From the NCBI RefSeq assembly GCF_022539315.1, contig NC_066336.1, forward strand, positions 1,364,001-1,428,000: a stretch of DNA of 64,000 bases, read 5' to 3'. Origin of the DNA: Serinus canaria. Its lineage: Eukaryota > Chordata > Aves > Passeriformes > Fringillidae. The notes below the pieces were generated by a model, which made no database searches, was not told where the DNA came from, and saw nothing but the letters and a program-made list of their open reading frames with translations. Positions 10,912-22,224 of the stretch are shown one piece after another; position 1 is the stretch's first letter; the number at the start of each line of letters is the position of its first letter. Made by a program: the position numbers and the translations under genes.

Positions 10912-11764
10912 AGCTCGGGCTGATTTCTTTTTTTTTTTTATTTTGACAAAATAATAAGCCTTGGAGGTTATGGAGCCTTGGAGTTCATGAAGCCTTTCCA
11001 AGAAGCAGTAGCTTTCTTCAGAAGTTTAATTTTTTTTAATTAAAAAACAAAGCATCAAAAACGCGCAAGTTCTCTTGGAAAAATTTTTATTTTGATACCT
11101 GAAGAAAATTTTAATATTTTTTGCTTATAGCTCTTGTGTAGAATTCCACAAACTGGTTTTTGCATCCCACAGATCCCAAACCATCAGGGAGGGTTTAACC
11201 CCAGCTGTTTGCAGCTGCCTCAGCCAGGGCAGCTGTGCAGCATCTGCCCTGTGAAGAGGTGCCCCACACCCCCAGGTGCTGCAGATCCTCTTCCACCTTC
11301 TCCCCAGGGGCTCCTCCCCTCCAGAGCGCTTTCCAAGTGGCTCCAAAGAGGATTTTTAGAGCACTCCAGCACTGCTCAACTGCTCCTTGATTTGAAGGAG
11401 AGGAAAGTCCTCAAGGATTAATTATGTTTGGAGTGCAAGGAGATAAAACTCCTCCAGTCCTGAGTGGCCACAGGAGCTCCTGGTGTAGCCCTGCCCCACA
11501 GGACAGGCCCTCCATGGCTGCAGGGTCCCTCTGCAGGTGTCCCAGGGCAGGTGGCCCTGTGCAGGGCTGGGGACAGCAGAAGGGGCAGCTCAGGGCTGTG
11601 CCAGGCTGGAGCAGCAGCTCCCAGGCAGGTGTGACAGCGCCGTGGGACTCCAGGGGTGCAGGACAGGGAGGGGCGACTGAGGTGGGACCCAGGCCCACAC
11701 CAAACACCAGAGCGTCTGTGGGAGCTGGGCTTGTCCACTGCCAGCACACAGGGACAGCAGAGTC

Positions 11765-12232
11765 ACAGTCACAGAACATCCTGAGCTGAAGGAACCCCAA
11801 GGATCACCCAGTGCAGCCCCTGGCCCTGCCCAGACCCCCCACCAGCCCCACCCTGGCCATCCCTGCAGCGCTGCCCAAATTTCTCCCCCACCCTTCATCT
11901 CCCCCATCCCTCACTCTCACAGAATCATGGAATGGGCTGAGCTGGAAGGGACCCACAGGGATGATCAATCCCAAAGCCAAACCCTGCCCAGAGCCCCACC
12001 AAGCCCAGCCTGGGCATCCCTGGAGCTCTGGCAGCCTCGGGGCCGTGCCCATTCCCTGGGCAGCCTGGGCAGTGCCAGCACCCTCTGGGGGAAGAGCCTT
12101 GCCCTGATCTCCAGCCTGAGCTGCCCTGGCCCAGCCCCAGCCGTGCCCTGGCTGCTGTCCCTGTCCCAGAGCAGGGATGGGAGCTGCCCCTCGGGAGGAG
12201 CTGCAGATCCCTGAGCTCTGCCCTCAGCGTGC
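11765..12232 (-). mobile_element. composite CR1 with two 3' ends
   Basis: Two CR1-like 3' termini occur in the same minus orientation: CACAGAACATCCTGAGCTG at about 11770 and CACAGAATCATGGAATGGGC at about 11920. They are followed by the UTR (GGGAAGAGCCTTGCCCTGAT, GAGCAGGGATGGGAGCTGCC). The whole composite recurs at 53500-53945 on the other strand at high identity, so it spread or duplicated as a unit. Confidence 0.8.
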
Positions 12233-12247
12233 CCTGCTCCAGCTGCA

Positions 12248-12700
12248 CACACCAAGAGCCCTCAGCTGCTCCTCAGGCTGCACCAGGAGAGGCTGAGGGA
12301 GCTGGGAAGGGGCTGGAGAATTCCTGAGGGAGCTGGGAAGGGGCTCAGCCTGGAGCAAAGGAGGCTCAGGGGGGCCCTTGTGGCTCTGCACAGCTCCTGC
12401 CAGGAGGGGACAGCCGGGGGGGTCGGGCTGTGCTCCAGGGAACAGGGACAGGAGCAGAGGGAACGGCCTCAGGCTGGGCCAGGGCAGGCTCAGGGTGGGC
12501 ACAGCAGGAATTTCCCCATGGAAAGGGGGCTCAGGCCTTGGCACTGCCCAGGGAGGGTTGGAGTGCCCATCCCTGGGGGTGTCCCAGCAATCCCTGCAGG
12601 TGGCACTCGGAGCTCTGGGGACAAGGTGGGGATCAGCTGGCACTCGATGTCCTTGGAGCTCTTTTCCCTCCTCATCTCTGGCATCCTGAGCACCAGAATC
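12248..12700 (+). mobile_element. CR1 LINE fragment, sense
   Basis: Starts in the CTCAGCTGCTCCTCAGG block. It has two copies of a 31-bp internal repeat (GAGGGAGCTGGGAAGGGGCT, 12297-12355), then CTTGTGGCTCTGCACAGCTC, CAGGAATTTCCCCATGG and a degenerate 3' end near TGTCCTTGGAGCTC. It is tail-to-tail with the preceding minus-strand element at its 5' side. Confidence 0.82.
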
Positions 12701-12746
12701 CCAAAGGCTTTTCCCAGAAGGGAATATCCATCCAATGCAGCCCCAG

Positions 12747-15440
12747 CAGCTCGGGGGCTGTTTCTTTTTTTTTTTATTTTGACAAAATAATTAAGCCTTG
12801 GAGGTTATGGAGCCTTGGAGTTCCGGATGAAAAAGCCTTTTTTTGTCTTTTCCAAGAAGATAAGCAGTAGTGGTTAGCTTTTCGACAGAAGTGTAATTTT
12901 TAATTTTAAAAAACAAAGCATCCAAAAAAGCGAAAGTCTCTTGGAAAAATTTTTATTTTGAGACAGAAGAAAATTTTAAGATTTTTGGAGTAGAGAGATT
13001 CGGGTAGAATTTAAAAAAAATGGGGTTGTTGGGGGTGGTGGGGGGGGGGGGGGTGGGGGGGGGAAGAACCAAGATACAAATATTACTAGGTAAGGGAGGG
13101 GTTTTTTTTTTTTATTAACCCCAGCTGTTGGTTTGTTGCAGCTGCCTCAGCCAGGGCAGCTGTGTGTGCAAGCATCTTCCCATGTGAAGAGGTTGCCCTC
13201 AACACCCCAGGTGCTTGAAGCAGGGATCAGTGTTGAAGCGTGAAGCGTTTGCTTGCTAGACGAGAGAGATCAGATCACTATTCACCTCTCACCCCAGGGG
13301 GTCTCCCTCCCATCCCAGAGTGCGTGTCCAAGTGGCTCCAAAGAGGATTTTTTTTAGAGAACTACAGCAACGCTCAACTGCCCTTCCTGTTTGAAGGAGA
13401 GGAACGTCTCAAGAGATTAATTATGTTTTGGAGTGCAAGGAGATAAAACCTCATCCAGTCCTGAGTGGCCACAGGAGATGCTGGTTGTAGCCCTGCCCCA
13501 CCGGACAGGAATAGGAAATGTGGGTTAGGTTCCTGTTGGTATAGGGTGTAACCGAAGAGGCAGGTGTTGGCAGGGCCCAGGGAATGGGGAAACAAGTGGG
13601 CTGACATTTGGGGATGGCGCGCACCTCTACTGGTGGTCTGCAGAAGACATAGGGGAAGAGGAAGGGGCGGGCAGGCTGACCAGAGGCGGAGAAGAGCCAG
13701 GGACAGAAGTAAGCTACCAGAGCCAGGCTTGTGTGACATGTCTGCCAGTGGCGCTGGTGGGAATCAGGGTTGTGACAGGGACCAGGGTAGATGAAGCGGG
13801 CGACTCCTACACTGACTGGTGGGACCCAGCACCACACACCTAAACACCAGAGCTTCTGTGGGAGATGGGGCCACCTTGTCCATGCAGCACACAGGGACAG
13901 CAGAGTCACAGCCACAGCAGCAGAACATCCTGAGCTGCAAGGGGAGGAAAACCCCAGGATCACCCTAGTGCAGCCCTGGCCTGCCCAGACCCCCCAACAG
14001 CCCCACCTGGCAATACCAGGCAGCGCTGCCCAAATTTCCCCCAGCCCTTAATCTCCCCCATCCCCACTTCTCACGGAATCATGGAAGGCTGAGCTGAAGG
14101 GAACCACATGGGCATGGATGAATGTACAAAACAAAGACAAAAAAACGATCAGAGACCCCAAAAAAAAGTTACAAATAGTACGGTGGGAACAAATATCATG
14201 GTCGTGATGCGCGCCCGTGTGGGAAGAATATGGGGGTGGGGGGCAGTTCGCAGGGCGTTGGCGTGCGATTTCGTCAGTGTGATACAAATTCCCGGGCAAG
14301 CTATGGGCAGTCTGACAAGAGCACCCCTCGGGGGGAGGGAGGTGAGAAGAGGGGGGAAAGAGGAAAAGAGCCTTGACATATTCTCCAGCCTGAGGCTGCT
14401 CCTGGCACAGCCCCCCCAGCCATGCCCTGGCTGAGGTTTACCCTGTCTCCAGAGAAGGGAAGGGACGCTACCCCTAGGGAGGGGAAGGAGGAGACGGCAG
14501 ATCCCTGAGCTCTGCCCTCAAGCGTGCCAAGCTCCAGCTGCACACCACAAGAAGCCCTCAGCTGCTCCTCAGGCTTGCACCGAGAGGCTGAGGGGAGTGA
14601 GCTGGGAAGGGGACCTTGACGGATTATAGGGGGGCCGGGTTTACATAAGAATCAATGTAATTGTAGTTGCAGTTGAGCGGTGACAGCGAATCTTTCCAGA
14701 GTTCTGTGGAGTGTAGGGGCGCTGCTAGGCATGATGTGCGAGCGGTCTCGCGCCTTTTCTCCGAAGATGCGAGGACTGCTCAAGAATTCCGTGGGTCGAA
14801 GGGCAGCGGATGTACATATGTAGTGGGAGGAAGGAAGATTAACCGGCGTCTGGACCGCCCGGAGACAGCGGGATGTCTGCCGTGGAGCGCATGATGGATT
14901 TAGAGTGTCGACCTTAGCAGGGGTGGAGTTGCGAGGGAGGTTCAAGAGGAAGACCCGGTCTCTACTGTCAGCATTTGATGGATTCCGTTAGGAACGGGGG
15001 GCCTGCGAGATGGGGAATACCGGGGCATCAGGCCGGCGAATATACGGTCGTAAGACTTACGTTAAGGAAGAAAAAGGAGGAGAAACGGTGGGAACTAAGG
15101 GGGAGGAGGAAAAAGATACCGACAGTGAGTCTGGGAAAGCAGTGTGTCACTTAGGTCTGGGGGGGGTAGGGGCTCTGTGCTACCAACGGGAAAAGCGGAC
15201 AGGAGAAGAGGGAAGGGGGGGGGACAGAGGGAACGGCACTCCCTTCAGGCTGGGCCAGGGCAGGCTCAGGGTGGGCACAGCAGGAATTTCCCCATGGAAA
15301 GGGAGCTCAGGGCTTGGCAGGGGCTGCCCAGGGAGGTTTGGAGTGCCCATCCCTGGGGGTGTCCCAGGCTGGCCTGGACACTGGTCTGGGTGACAAGGTG
15401 GACATCGGGCACAGGGTGGACTTGATGTTCTTGGGGATCT
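12747..15440. repeat. corrupted second copy B of the 1.8-kb block
   Basis: Follows copy A landmark by landmark: T-run and ATTTTGACAAAATAATTAAG, AACCCCAGCTG near 13120, GATAAAACCTCATCCAGTCC near 13440, CAGAACATCCTGAGCTGC near 13920, and a CR1 end at 15225-15440. It is peppered with single-base insertions, stretched homopolymers (a G-run at 13040-13072) and unrelated CpG-rich filler at about 14100-14390 and 14620-15215. This pattern fits uncorrected long-read consensus better than evolutionary divergence. Confidence 0.8.
15225..15440 (+). mobile_element. CR1 LINE 3' fragment inside copy B
   Basis: A clean CR1 stretch: GGGCACAGCAGGAATTTCCC, GGGGCTGCCCAGGGAGG, TGGAGTGCCCATCCCTGGG and TTGATGTTCTTGGGGATC. 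It differs from the matching part of copy A (12480-12690) by more than errors, so it may be the true right flank of the collapsed block. Confidence 0.75.
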
Positions 15441-15824
15441 TCCCCAGCCTAAATGATTTTATTGTTCTATCTTTTCTCCTACATCACAATCCATATTCCC
15501 ATTTTTTTTCCCTTTGTTTTTTGCATATGTATCTGCAGGGTAACACTGTCCTCTCTCTGGTGAACAGCACGATAGTGAAAGAAAAATCAGCAGTTCCATC
15601 TTTGTAAACTTTCCCCTCTAAAGCTCTCCCTGTGCTCCTGCTGAATTGATTTTTCCTTTTTATCACTGAGTGGTCCAAGCTCACGCAGGAGCAGCAGTGA
15701 CAACACAGGAACATGTCCATGAATTGAGAGCTTTCCTCACTACAGCTCAGGGGTTTGGGAAAAAGGTTGTAAATTTGGGGTCAGACCCCCAAACTGGTGA
15801 TCCTGGAGGTGTTACTGCCCTGGG
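15441..15824. other. single-copy spacer
   Basis: T-rich at 15465-15535, otherwise unremarkable; no gene or repeat is recognised before the purine array. Confidence 0.4.
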
Positions 15825-16843
15825 GAAGGGAAGGGAAGGGAAGGGAAGGGAAGGGAAGGGAACGGGAAGGGACGGGAAGGGAAGGAAGGGAATGGGAAGG
15901 GATTAAAGGGAAGGGAAATGGGAAGGGAAGGCAGACAGTGGAAGGGAAGGGTAAGGGGACATCCCGGGAAGGTGATAGGGAAGGGAAAGCGCGAAGGGAA
16001 GGGCAAGGGAGGGAAGGCGGGAAGGGAAGGGGAAGGGAAGGGAAGGGAAGGGAAGGGAAGGGAAGAGGGACAAGCGGGACAGGGAAGGGGGAGGGTCGAA
16101 GGGAAGGGATTAGGGAAGGGCAAGGGAAGGGAAGGCGAAGGGAAGGGAAGGGAGGGAAGGGAAGGGAAGGGGAAGGGAAGGGAAGGGAAGGGATAGGAAG
16201 GGAAGGGAAGGGAAGGGAAGGGAGGGAAGGGAAGGGAAGGGAAGGGAAGGGAAGGGAAGGGAAGGGAAGGGAAGGGAAAGGGAAGGGAAGGGAAGGGAAG
16301 GGAGGGAAGGGAAGGGAAGGGAAGGGAAGGGAAGGGGAAGGGAAGGGAGAAGGGAAGGGAAGGGAAGGGAAGGGAAGGGGAAGGGGTAAGGGAAGGGAAG
16401 GGAGGGAAGGGAGAGGGAAAGGGAAGGGAAGGGAAGGGAAGGCGAAGAGGGACAGGGAAGGGAAGGGAAAGGGAAGGGAAGGGAAGGGAAGGGAAGGGAA
16501 GGGAAAGGGAAGGGAAGGGAAGGGAGGAAAGGAGAAGGAAGGGAAGGGAAAGGGAAGAGGAAAGGAAAGGAAGGAAAGGAAAGGAAAAAGGAAAGGAAAA
16601 GGAGGAAAGGAAAGGAAAGGAAGGAAAGGAAAGGAAAAGGAAAGGAAAGGAGGAAAGGAAAGGGGAAAGGAAAGGAAAGGGAATAAAAAGAAAGGAAAGG
16701 AAAGGAAAGGAAAAAAGGAAAAAAAGGAAAGGAAAGGAAAGGAAGGAAAGGAAAGGAAAGGAAAGGAAAGGAAAAGGAAAGGAAAGGAAAGGAAAGGAAA
16801 GGAAAGGAAAGGAAAGGAAAGGAAAGGAAAGGAAAGGAAAGGA
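15825..16843. repeat. 1-kb polypurine pentamer array (AAGGG)n then (AAAGG)n
   Basis: About 1,020 bp almost without pyrimidines. The left two-thirds (to about 16545) is AAGGG with sporadic GGGG, CGGG and ATGGG variants; the right third is AAAGG, purest at 16735-16843. The sharp change of motif near 16550 implies two homogenisation domains. Open frames of up to 395 codons on both strands are artefacts of stop-free repeat units. Confidence 0.97.
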
Positions 16844-17079
16844 GAACATGATGGGCAGAGCAGGGGGCTGTGCTCCTGTGCCACTTTATCCCAGGTCAGA
16901 TCACTCCCTGTCCAAGTTCCAGTTTGCCTTCCCATGTCAGTGCAGAGGATGGTGATAGTGAGGAAATCAGAAATGCTGACCTAGTGTCTCTCACACTGAA
17001 AATGGGGGCAAAGTTCCATTTTTATTTCTTGTGAGGGCAGCTTTGATCTTCAGGGATGTTCAAGGGCCTTGAGCCGACC
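16844..17079. other. spacer between purine array and LTR
   Basis: Single-copy sequence; nothing is recognised. Confidence 0.4.
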
Positions 17080-17275
17080 TCTCCTGGTCGTTTGTTTTTG
17101 TTTGCACTGTTGCATTTGTATTTTTATTTTCCTAGTAAAGAACTGTTATTCCTGAGAGCCTGAGAGCCCCCTCATTTCAAATTTATAACAATTCAGAGGG
17201 AGGGGGTTTGCATTTTCCATTTCAGGGGAGGCTCCTGCCCTCCTCAGCAGACACCTGGCTGTTCAAACCAGGACA
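17080..17275 (-). mobile_element. ERVL-type LTR, 5' part
   Basis: The minus strand begins TGTCCTGGTTTGAACAGCC and continues with CAGGTGTCTGCTGAGGAGG, GGAAAATGCAAACCCCC and a TTTACTAGGAAAATAAAAA block. It matches the start of the element at 30043 in opposite orientation. Only the first ~195 bp are recognisable; the downstream part is missing or too diverged. Confidence 0.7.
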
Positions 17276-17282
17276 TCCATGG

Positions 17283-17365
17283 ATCATGGAATGGTTGAGA
17301 TTGGAGGCACCACGATCTGCTCCATCCCAGGTGGTTCCAGGGCTGCTCTTCCTCTGCTCCTGGGG
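17283..17365 (-). mobile_element. short CR1 fragment
   Basis: ATCATGGAATGGTTGAGATTGG followed by CTGCTCCATCCCAGGTGG is a diverged CR1 3' terminus in reverse orientation; only about 80 bp are recognisable. Confidence 0.5.
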
Positions 17366-18818
17366 TTCCTTTGGAGCAGTCACAGATCCCCCTGGGGCAC
17401 TGACTGAGAGATTTTTGCTGCCCATGGGGTTTGCTGTAGCTGGTTTTGGCTCAGGGAATCCAGAATTGATTTCCTGGCCTTGGCTTGCCCTGGGGTTTGA
17501 TTCCTTCCCACCTGCCTCGGCTCTGAGCTCTTTGCAACCTGGAGTGGATGGGGTGGGGACATCTGCACACAGCTCTGGTGGGCAAGGGGAAACAGCTCAG
17601 GAAAAAATCACTGGAGAATGCAGAGGCCCTTCAGAAGGCATCAGATCCACAAAGCCTTCCTGGGTCCTGCTGTTCTTCCTCCTCCTGTGATGAAAACCTC
17701 CTGGATCTGTGGGACTGAGAGCAGCCAGCACCAGCCTTCAAAGGAAGAACTGCTGCAAAGAGGGTGCTCTGCTCCCTTTGTCCCTGCACCCTCGTGAAAA
17801 GTGGGTCTTTCTACCTGAAATATCTGAAATATCTGAAATCAGAATTATCTGGTGTCAGAAATAATTGAACCCGGCATCAGATTGCATGAGCTGGCAGCAC
17901 AACTTCCCTCAGCACCAGCTCCCACCCCAGCAGGAGGAATCTGAGTCAAGACAAAAATAATTCTCCTCTGGCAACAGCTCTGGGCCCCTACAGGCTCTGC
18001 CCAAGCCTGGCTGGAAGGTGACACAGGCTCGATGTCACCCCACCACAAATGTCCCAGCCTGGGGGTTGCTGCCCTGCAGAGTGTCTTTCTCCTTCCTGCT
18101 GACTCCATCAAACCTGGACTGGGACAAATCAGCAGCTCCAGGACAATCCAAACCGCTGTCACGCCCCAGGTGTCCCTCACTGCTGTGTTTGGATGCATTG
18201 TCTCAGAGCAGAAATGCTAATCCAGATTTCAGAGCTTCACCTAGACTTGCCTTCAATACCAGACATGCTTAAGGGTGAGAACAAGTTTATTCTGGCAAAA
18301 CAAGAGGTAAAATTCCTCATTACGAGAGTTTGAGAGAAGATTACAAAAGAGAAAATAAAACAGGATTGGTGATCACCCTCAAGAGCAGGATTCCTCCTCA
18401 GCCCTGGTATCTCTCACCTGAGATCTCTGGGGTGTGTTTGGGGCTCTTGGCACCAGGGGAGGAGCTGCACATGGCAGAGTGGCTTTTGGACAGGGATGGG
18501 GAGAGATGGGGCTCGAGATAGGGCTGGCAGCAACAGCCAGAGGAGCTGAGTGAAAGGAGAGGGGTTGGTGTGCCAGGCTGGCACCTGAATGGGAATTTCA
18601 GCAGGGCAGGGGCAGGGGGAGGGGGAAGGTGGGAACCATGAAATCCATGTTGTGCACTGGGAGAAAGGAGCATAAACAAGTTCAGATCAAACCCACAACC
18701 AACACAGGGAACGTGGATTCTTTAACTTTTCTGCCTCTGTCAAGGTCGGGATTGAAACGCTAGAGACAGTATTTAGTATTTGGGCTCAAATGTTCAATAT
18801 TTCTTTATATTATAGGTA
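17366..18818. other. single-copy sequence, no gene supported
   Basis: Mixed sequence without a recognised gene. A TTTATT at about 18288 and the AT-rich stretch at 18745-18818 just before the 21-bp array could be eroded LTR material, but I cannot delimit an element. Confidence 0.4.
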
Positions 18819-19350
18819 TATCACAGTCTTACAAGTCTGTATCACAGTCCTATAGGTGTGTATCACAGTCCTACAGGTCTGTATCACAGTCTTACAGAAA
18901 TGTATCACAGTCCTACAGGTCTGTATGACAGTCCTACAGGAATGTATCACAGTCTTACAGGTGGTATCACAGTCTTACAGGAATGTATCACAGTCCTACA
19001 AGTCTATATCCATCTTACAAGTCTGCATCACAGTCCTACAAGTCTGTATCAGTCCTACAGGTGTGTAACACAGTCCTACAGGTGTGTATCACAGCCCTAC
19101 AGGTGTGTATCACAGTCCTACAGGTGTGTATCACAGTCCTACAGGTGTGTAACACAGTCCTACAGGTGTGTAACACAGTCCTACAGGTGTGTATCACAGT
19201 CCTACAGGTGTGTATCACAGTCCTACAGGTGTGTATCACAGTCCTACAGGTGTGTATCACAGTCCTACAGGTGTGTATCACAGCCCTACAGGTGTGTATC
19301 ACAGTCCTACAGGTGTGTATCACAGCCCTATAGGTGTGTATCACAGCATA
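18819..19350. repeat. 21-bp tandem repeat, ~25 copies
   Basis: Unit TATCACAGTCCTACAGGTGTG. The left third is variable (TCTG and AATG variants, two short units near 18960 and 19005-19050); the right two-thirds is nearly uniform. Because 21 is a multiple of three, open frames persist through the array on both strands; none is a gene. Confidence 0.96.
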
Positions 19351-20760
19351 CAGGGTGATCAACCCCCTTACAACAAGTTGTGAGATCTACTTTACGCAAT
19401 CCACTATATGGTTGTTTGACCCCCCAAACACAAAGCACCGAGGACCGCGCAGGGCAGCCCTTCCAGCTCAAATTTGGGCACAGCTTTGGGTGGCCTGATT
19501 TAAGAAAGGTCCAAATAAGGGTAGGAGGCAGTGGGAGCAGGAGGTAGATCAGCAAGGTACCTCCTGACAGTGTCCCCGTGGGAGTGACAAGGCTCTGTGA
19601 CCCCCAGGTACCTCCTTGCAGGGTACCATCTTGGGGACGGTGGTTACCTAATGCAGTGTCCCCAGCCCAAGGTGAGTTTGCAGGTCTGGGTCCAGGTCCG
19701 CCCTGCAGGTCCCTTAGATCTGCGGTTCAGCTTATTGAGTTATTTGTACACCAAGTCCGGTCTGAGCTTTTTGAGCGTATTGTGATTATATTGGGTACAA
19801 GGGACCTCATGCGTGTCAAAGGTGAGTGTGCGTAGGAGGTGTATATACGCTGCGCTAGTTTGAGTTCGGAAGGGGGACAGGATTAGGCGGGGGGAAGGCT
19901 ATTAATGTGACAAAGGCACACGAATTGAAGGGTATTAAGCGCTGAGAGGTATGACGTCGAAGATGGACCAAAACGGGGTAAAATATGCAGTGTATCAAAT
20001 GCCAGTGGTCCACGGTGAAGTGATGGGGTGGCTATGGTGCTATTAAACATTTTTTGGTCTGGGTGTGGGCTAAGAAGGAAGGGGGAAAATGGGGCACCGA
20101 TTGTGGAAAGGAGACGCGGGGTATAAAATTCGGGAAAGAAAATGGGGGAAGCGGGGCAAAGGGGGACCGGCGGCCGGGCGGCCAGGGAGGGTGTGGCTGG
20201 AGGAGGAGGCATGCATTACTTCACAGTCGCGGGCTAAAAAGCGGGAACAGACTGCAATGGGCCTTCGGCGATCTACCAGTTCAGGTGAGCGTCTGTAGGT
20301 TGTATTGTGAGGTGAGGGTGAGAGGATAGCTAGGGGAAAAAGGTACCGCCGTGAGCAGGTCCCACGGGTGAGGTGGCGAACGGTGTGGCAGGCTCTGGAT
20401 CCAGGTCCTCCGGAACAGGGTGCTGGTTTTATGTCCCAGTGTGATGTTAGTTGATGATCTCTGGTGGTTCCAGGGACATCCTGCAGTTTGACCAGGTGAG
20501 TTTGCAGGCTCTGGACAAGGTACCTCCTTCCTCGGCAACGCGTGGGTACTTCACGGTGATGCTTGGGAAAGACGGCGCGGTGATACCAAAGTCCCCGGGT
20601 AAATCCCGGCAACACTAGTCTTGGTTATTTTGACACATCGGCGCGGTTGACTGATGAGGAAGCTCAATGTGACTCAGGGACAGACGGATAGTTCGGTCCC
20701 AGGTGCAGTGACGTGGCTGGATATGTGAAAAACGTTGATACTCTCCTGCTGTCTTATCTG
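19351..20760. repeat. degraded or unreliable part of a 46-47-bp array
   Basis: Recognisable fragments of the downstream unit recur (AGGCTCTGTGACCC, CAGGTACCTCCTTGCAG, CCAAGGTGAGTTTGCAGG at 19587-19690; CAGGCTCTGGA and GACCAGGTGAGTTTGCAGG at 20390-20515). They are separated by CpG-rich, compositionally odd filler with no repeats. It looks like failed consensus over a long satellite rather than real single-copy sequence. Confidence 0.6.
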
Positions 20761-21016
20761 TCCCAGGTGAGTTTTTGTGATGAGGCTCTGTGAACCCAGG
20801 TATCTCCTGCAGTGTACCAGGGGAGAGTTGATTGGATCTGTGACCCAGGTACCTCCTGCAGTGTCCCAGGTGAGTGGCAGGCTCTGTGTCCCAGGTACCT
20901 CCTGCAGTGTCCCAGGTGAGTGGCATGGCTCTGTGACCCAGGTACCTCCTGCTGTGTCCCAGGTGAGTTGCATGCTCTGTGACCCAGGTACCTCCTGCAG
21001 TGTCCCAGGTGAGATG
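20761..21016. repeat. 46-47-bp tandem repeat with splice-donor motif
   Basis: About five clean units with order GGCTCTGTGACCCAGGTACC, TCCTGCAGTGTCCCAG, GTGAGTGGCA. Most units hold CAG followed by GTGAGT, a perfect vertebrate 5' splice-site consensus, and a KpnI site (GGTACC). This is the readable end of the array that starts near 19540. Confidence 0.88.
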
Positions 21017-22224
21017 ATGAGCTCTCCTTGCATCCAGAGTGCCCAAAGAATTCAGGAGCAGCTGCTTGGCCAAACCAACCGGCTCCAGGGATGCTCTGTG
21101 TGCTCCTGCTGGGCCAAGAAGGACAAGCCCGTTTCCCTGGGCTGAGCTGTGCAGAAACAGAGGACAAAAAGGTGTCCCCAGGAGCTCTGGAGTGGCTTTG
21201 TGGCTCGGCCACATTCCCATAGGAGTGCCACACTCTGCCATGCTCTGTGCACAGCAGTTCCCATGGGCACAGCTGGCAAAGCCCAGCCTAAGCCTGCAGG
21301 AAATCAATGTCCTGTGACCCAACTCAGGGTTCTTCCCATGCTGGAGTGATTTCTGTGGGTGTGTGGGCTCAGGAGCAGGAGCTGCTCAGAGTAATTAGGG
21401 GACTGACTGTCTCAGCTCCCAGGAACTTGTTTTGCACTGTCACTAAGGGCACCCTGACACTTTGCACAGACTCCCAGAGAGGCTGCTCGGGTCCTGGAGG
21501 GTTTATAGCAGTGTGCTTAGCTCATCCCAGTGCCATCCATCACCAAACTGTGCCAATGGGCCAAAGTCCCCCTTCCAAGCCAAAGGGAAGGCAGCAGAAG
21601 CAGGCACAGACACGGTGTGGTGGCAGAGGAGTGGCCATCCCCTCTACCCTGTGCAACATCAGCAAAAGTCTCCCTTGGGAATGGCCTGAGCCAGGCTGGG
21701 GGCTGGAACACAACCAAAGCACTGCCACTTGTCCCCACTTCATTTTCCCCAGAGCAGGGAGCAGGCCACCTAAAGAGTTTGTATTTTTAAATACATCATG
21801 GACAGTTTGTGCAATAATCCTTGAATGAAATATCCCGAGTCACCTGCCAGGACTTTGCAGGTGCAATCTCTGTCACTCTGCAGCACCAGGCACTGCAAGG
21901 CAGATGCATTCCCTGTGTGCTGGCAGTGACAGAGCTGCAGCCCCAGCTTCTCCAGCTGCTCCCAGTGGTGTTTCTTGTGGAGGACACACACCTGGGGCTC
22001 TCTCCACGGGAGATTTCATTGTCCTGCTGTTTGTTCCTCTCATTTTTTTGCTGAGTTTGATTTTTTGTGGGTTGAGAATTGTGTGATGAATTTTGATGAA
22101 TGGGATCTTATGCTTTTTGGGTGTTGAATCGGATTTTGATTGTTGATGTGAAGCATGAGAGACTGGAGGGTTCTGCCTCAGCCCTGGAGCTGTGGGTGGT
22201 GCTGACACTTTTCCAGCCAACCAG
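21017..22224. other. single-copy sequence, no gene supported
   Basis: GC-rich and non-repetitive. A 173-codon plus frame (21307-21828) has overlapping frames on both strands and no recognisable domain, so it is not called. Confidence 0.4.

Larger units (their letters stand above)
10912..12746. repeat. 1.8-kb tandem block, intact copy A
   Basis: Begins AAGCTCGGGCTGATTTC, then a T-run, ATTTTGACAAAATAATAAGCC and an AT-rich segment. It continues through an unclassified 11130-11760 segment and a pair of opposed CR1 elements. The same order recurs from 12747. The junction shares AGCTCGGG, so the duplication is direct. Copy A reads cleanly. Confidence 0.85.

Noticed and set aside
14620..15215. CpG-rich stretch resembling a CpG island promoter
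   Set aside because: It lies in the corrupted copy B, with no counterpart in the clean copy A; a consensus artefact is more likely.
15781..16984. Open frames of 345-395 codons on both strands
   Set aside because: They exist only because AAGGG/AAAGG repeats contain no stop codons in any frame; the predicted products are low-complexity Gly-Lys-Arg or Pro-Phe-Ser strings.
18856..19362. 166-codon heptapeptide-repeat frame
   Set aside because: Produced by a 21-bp minisatellite; both strands are open along it.
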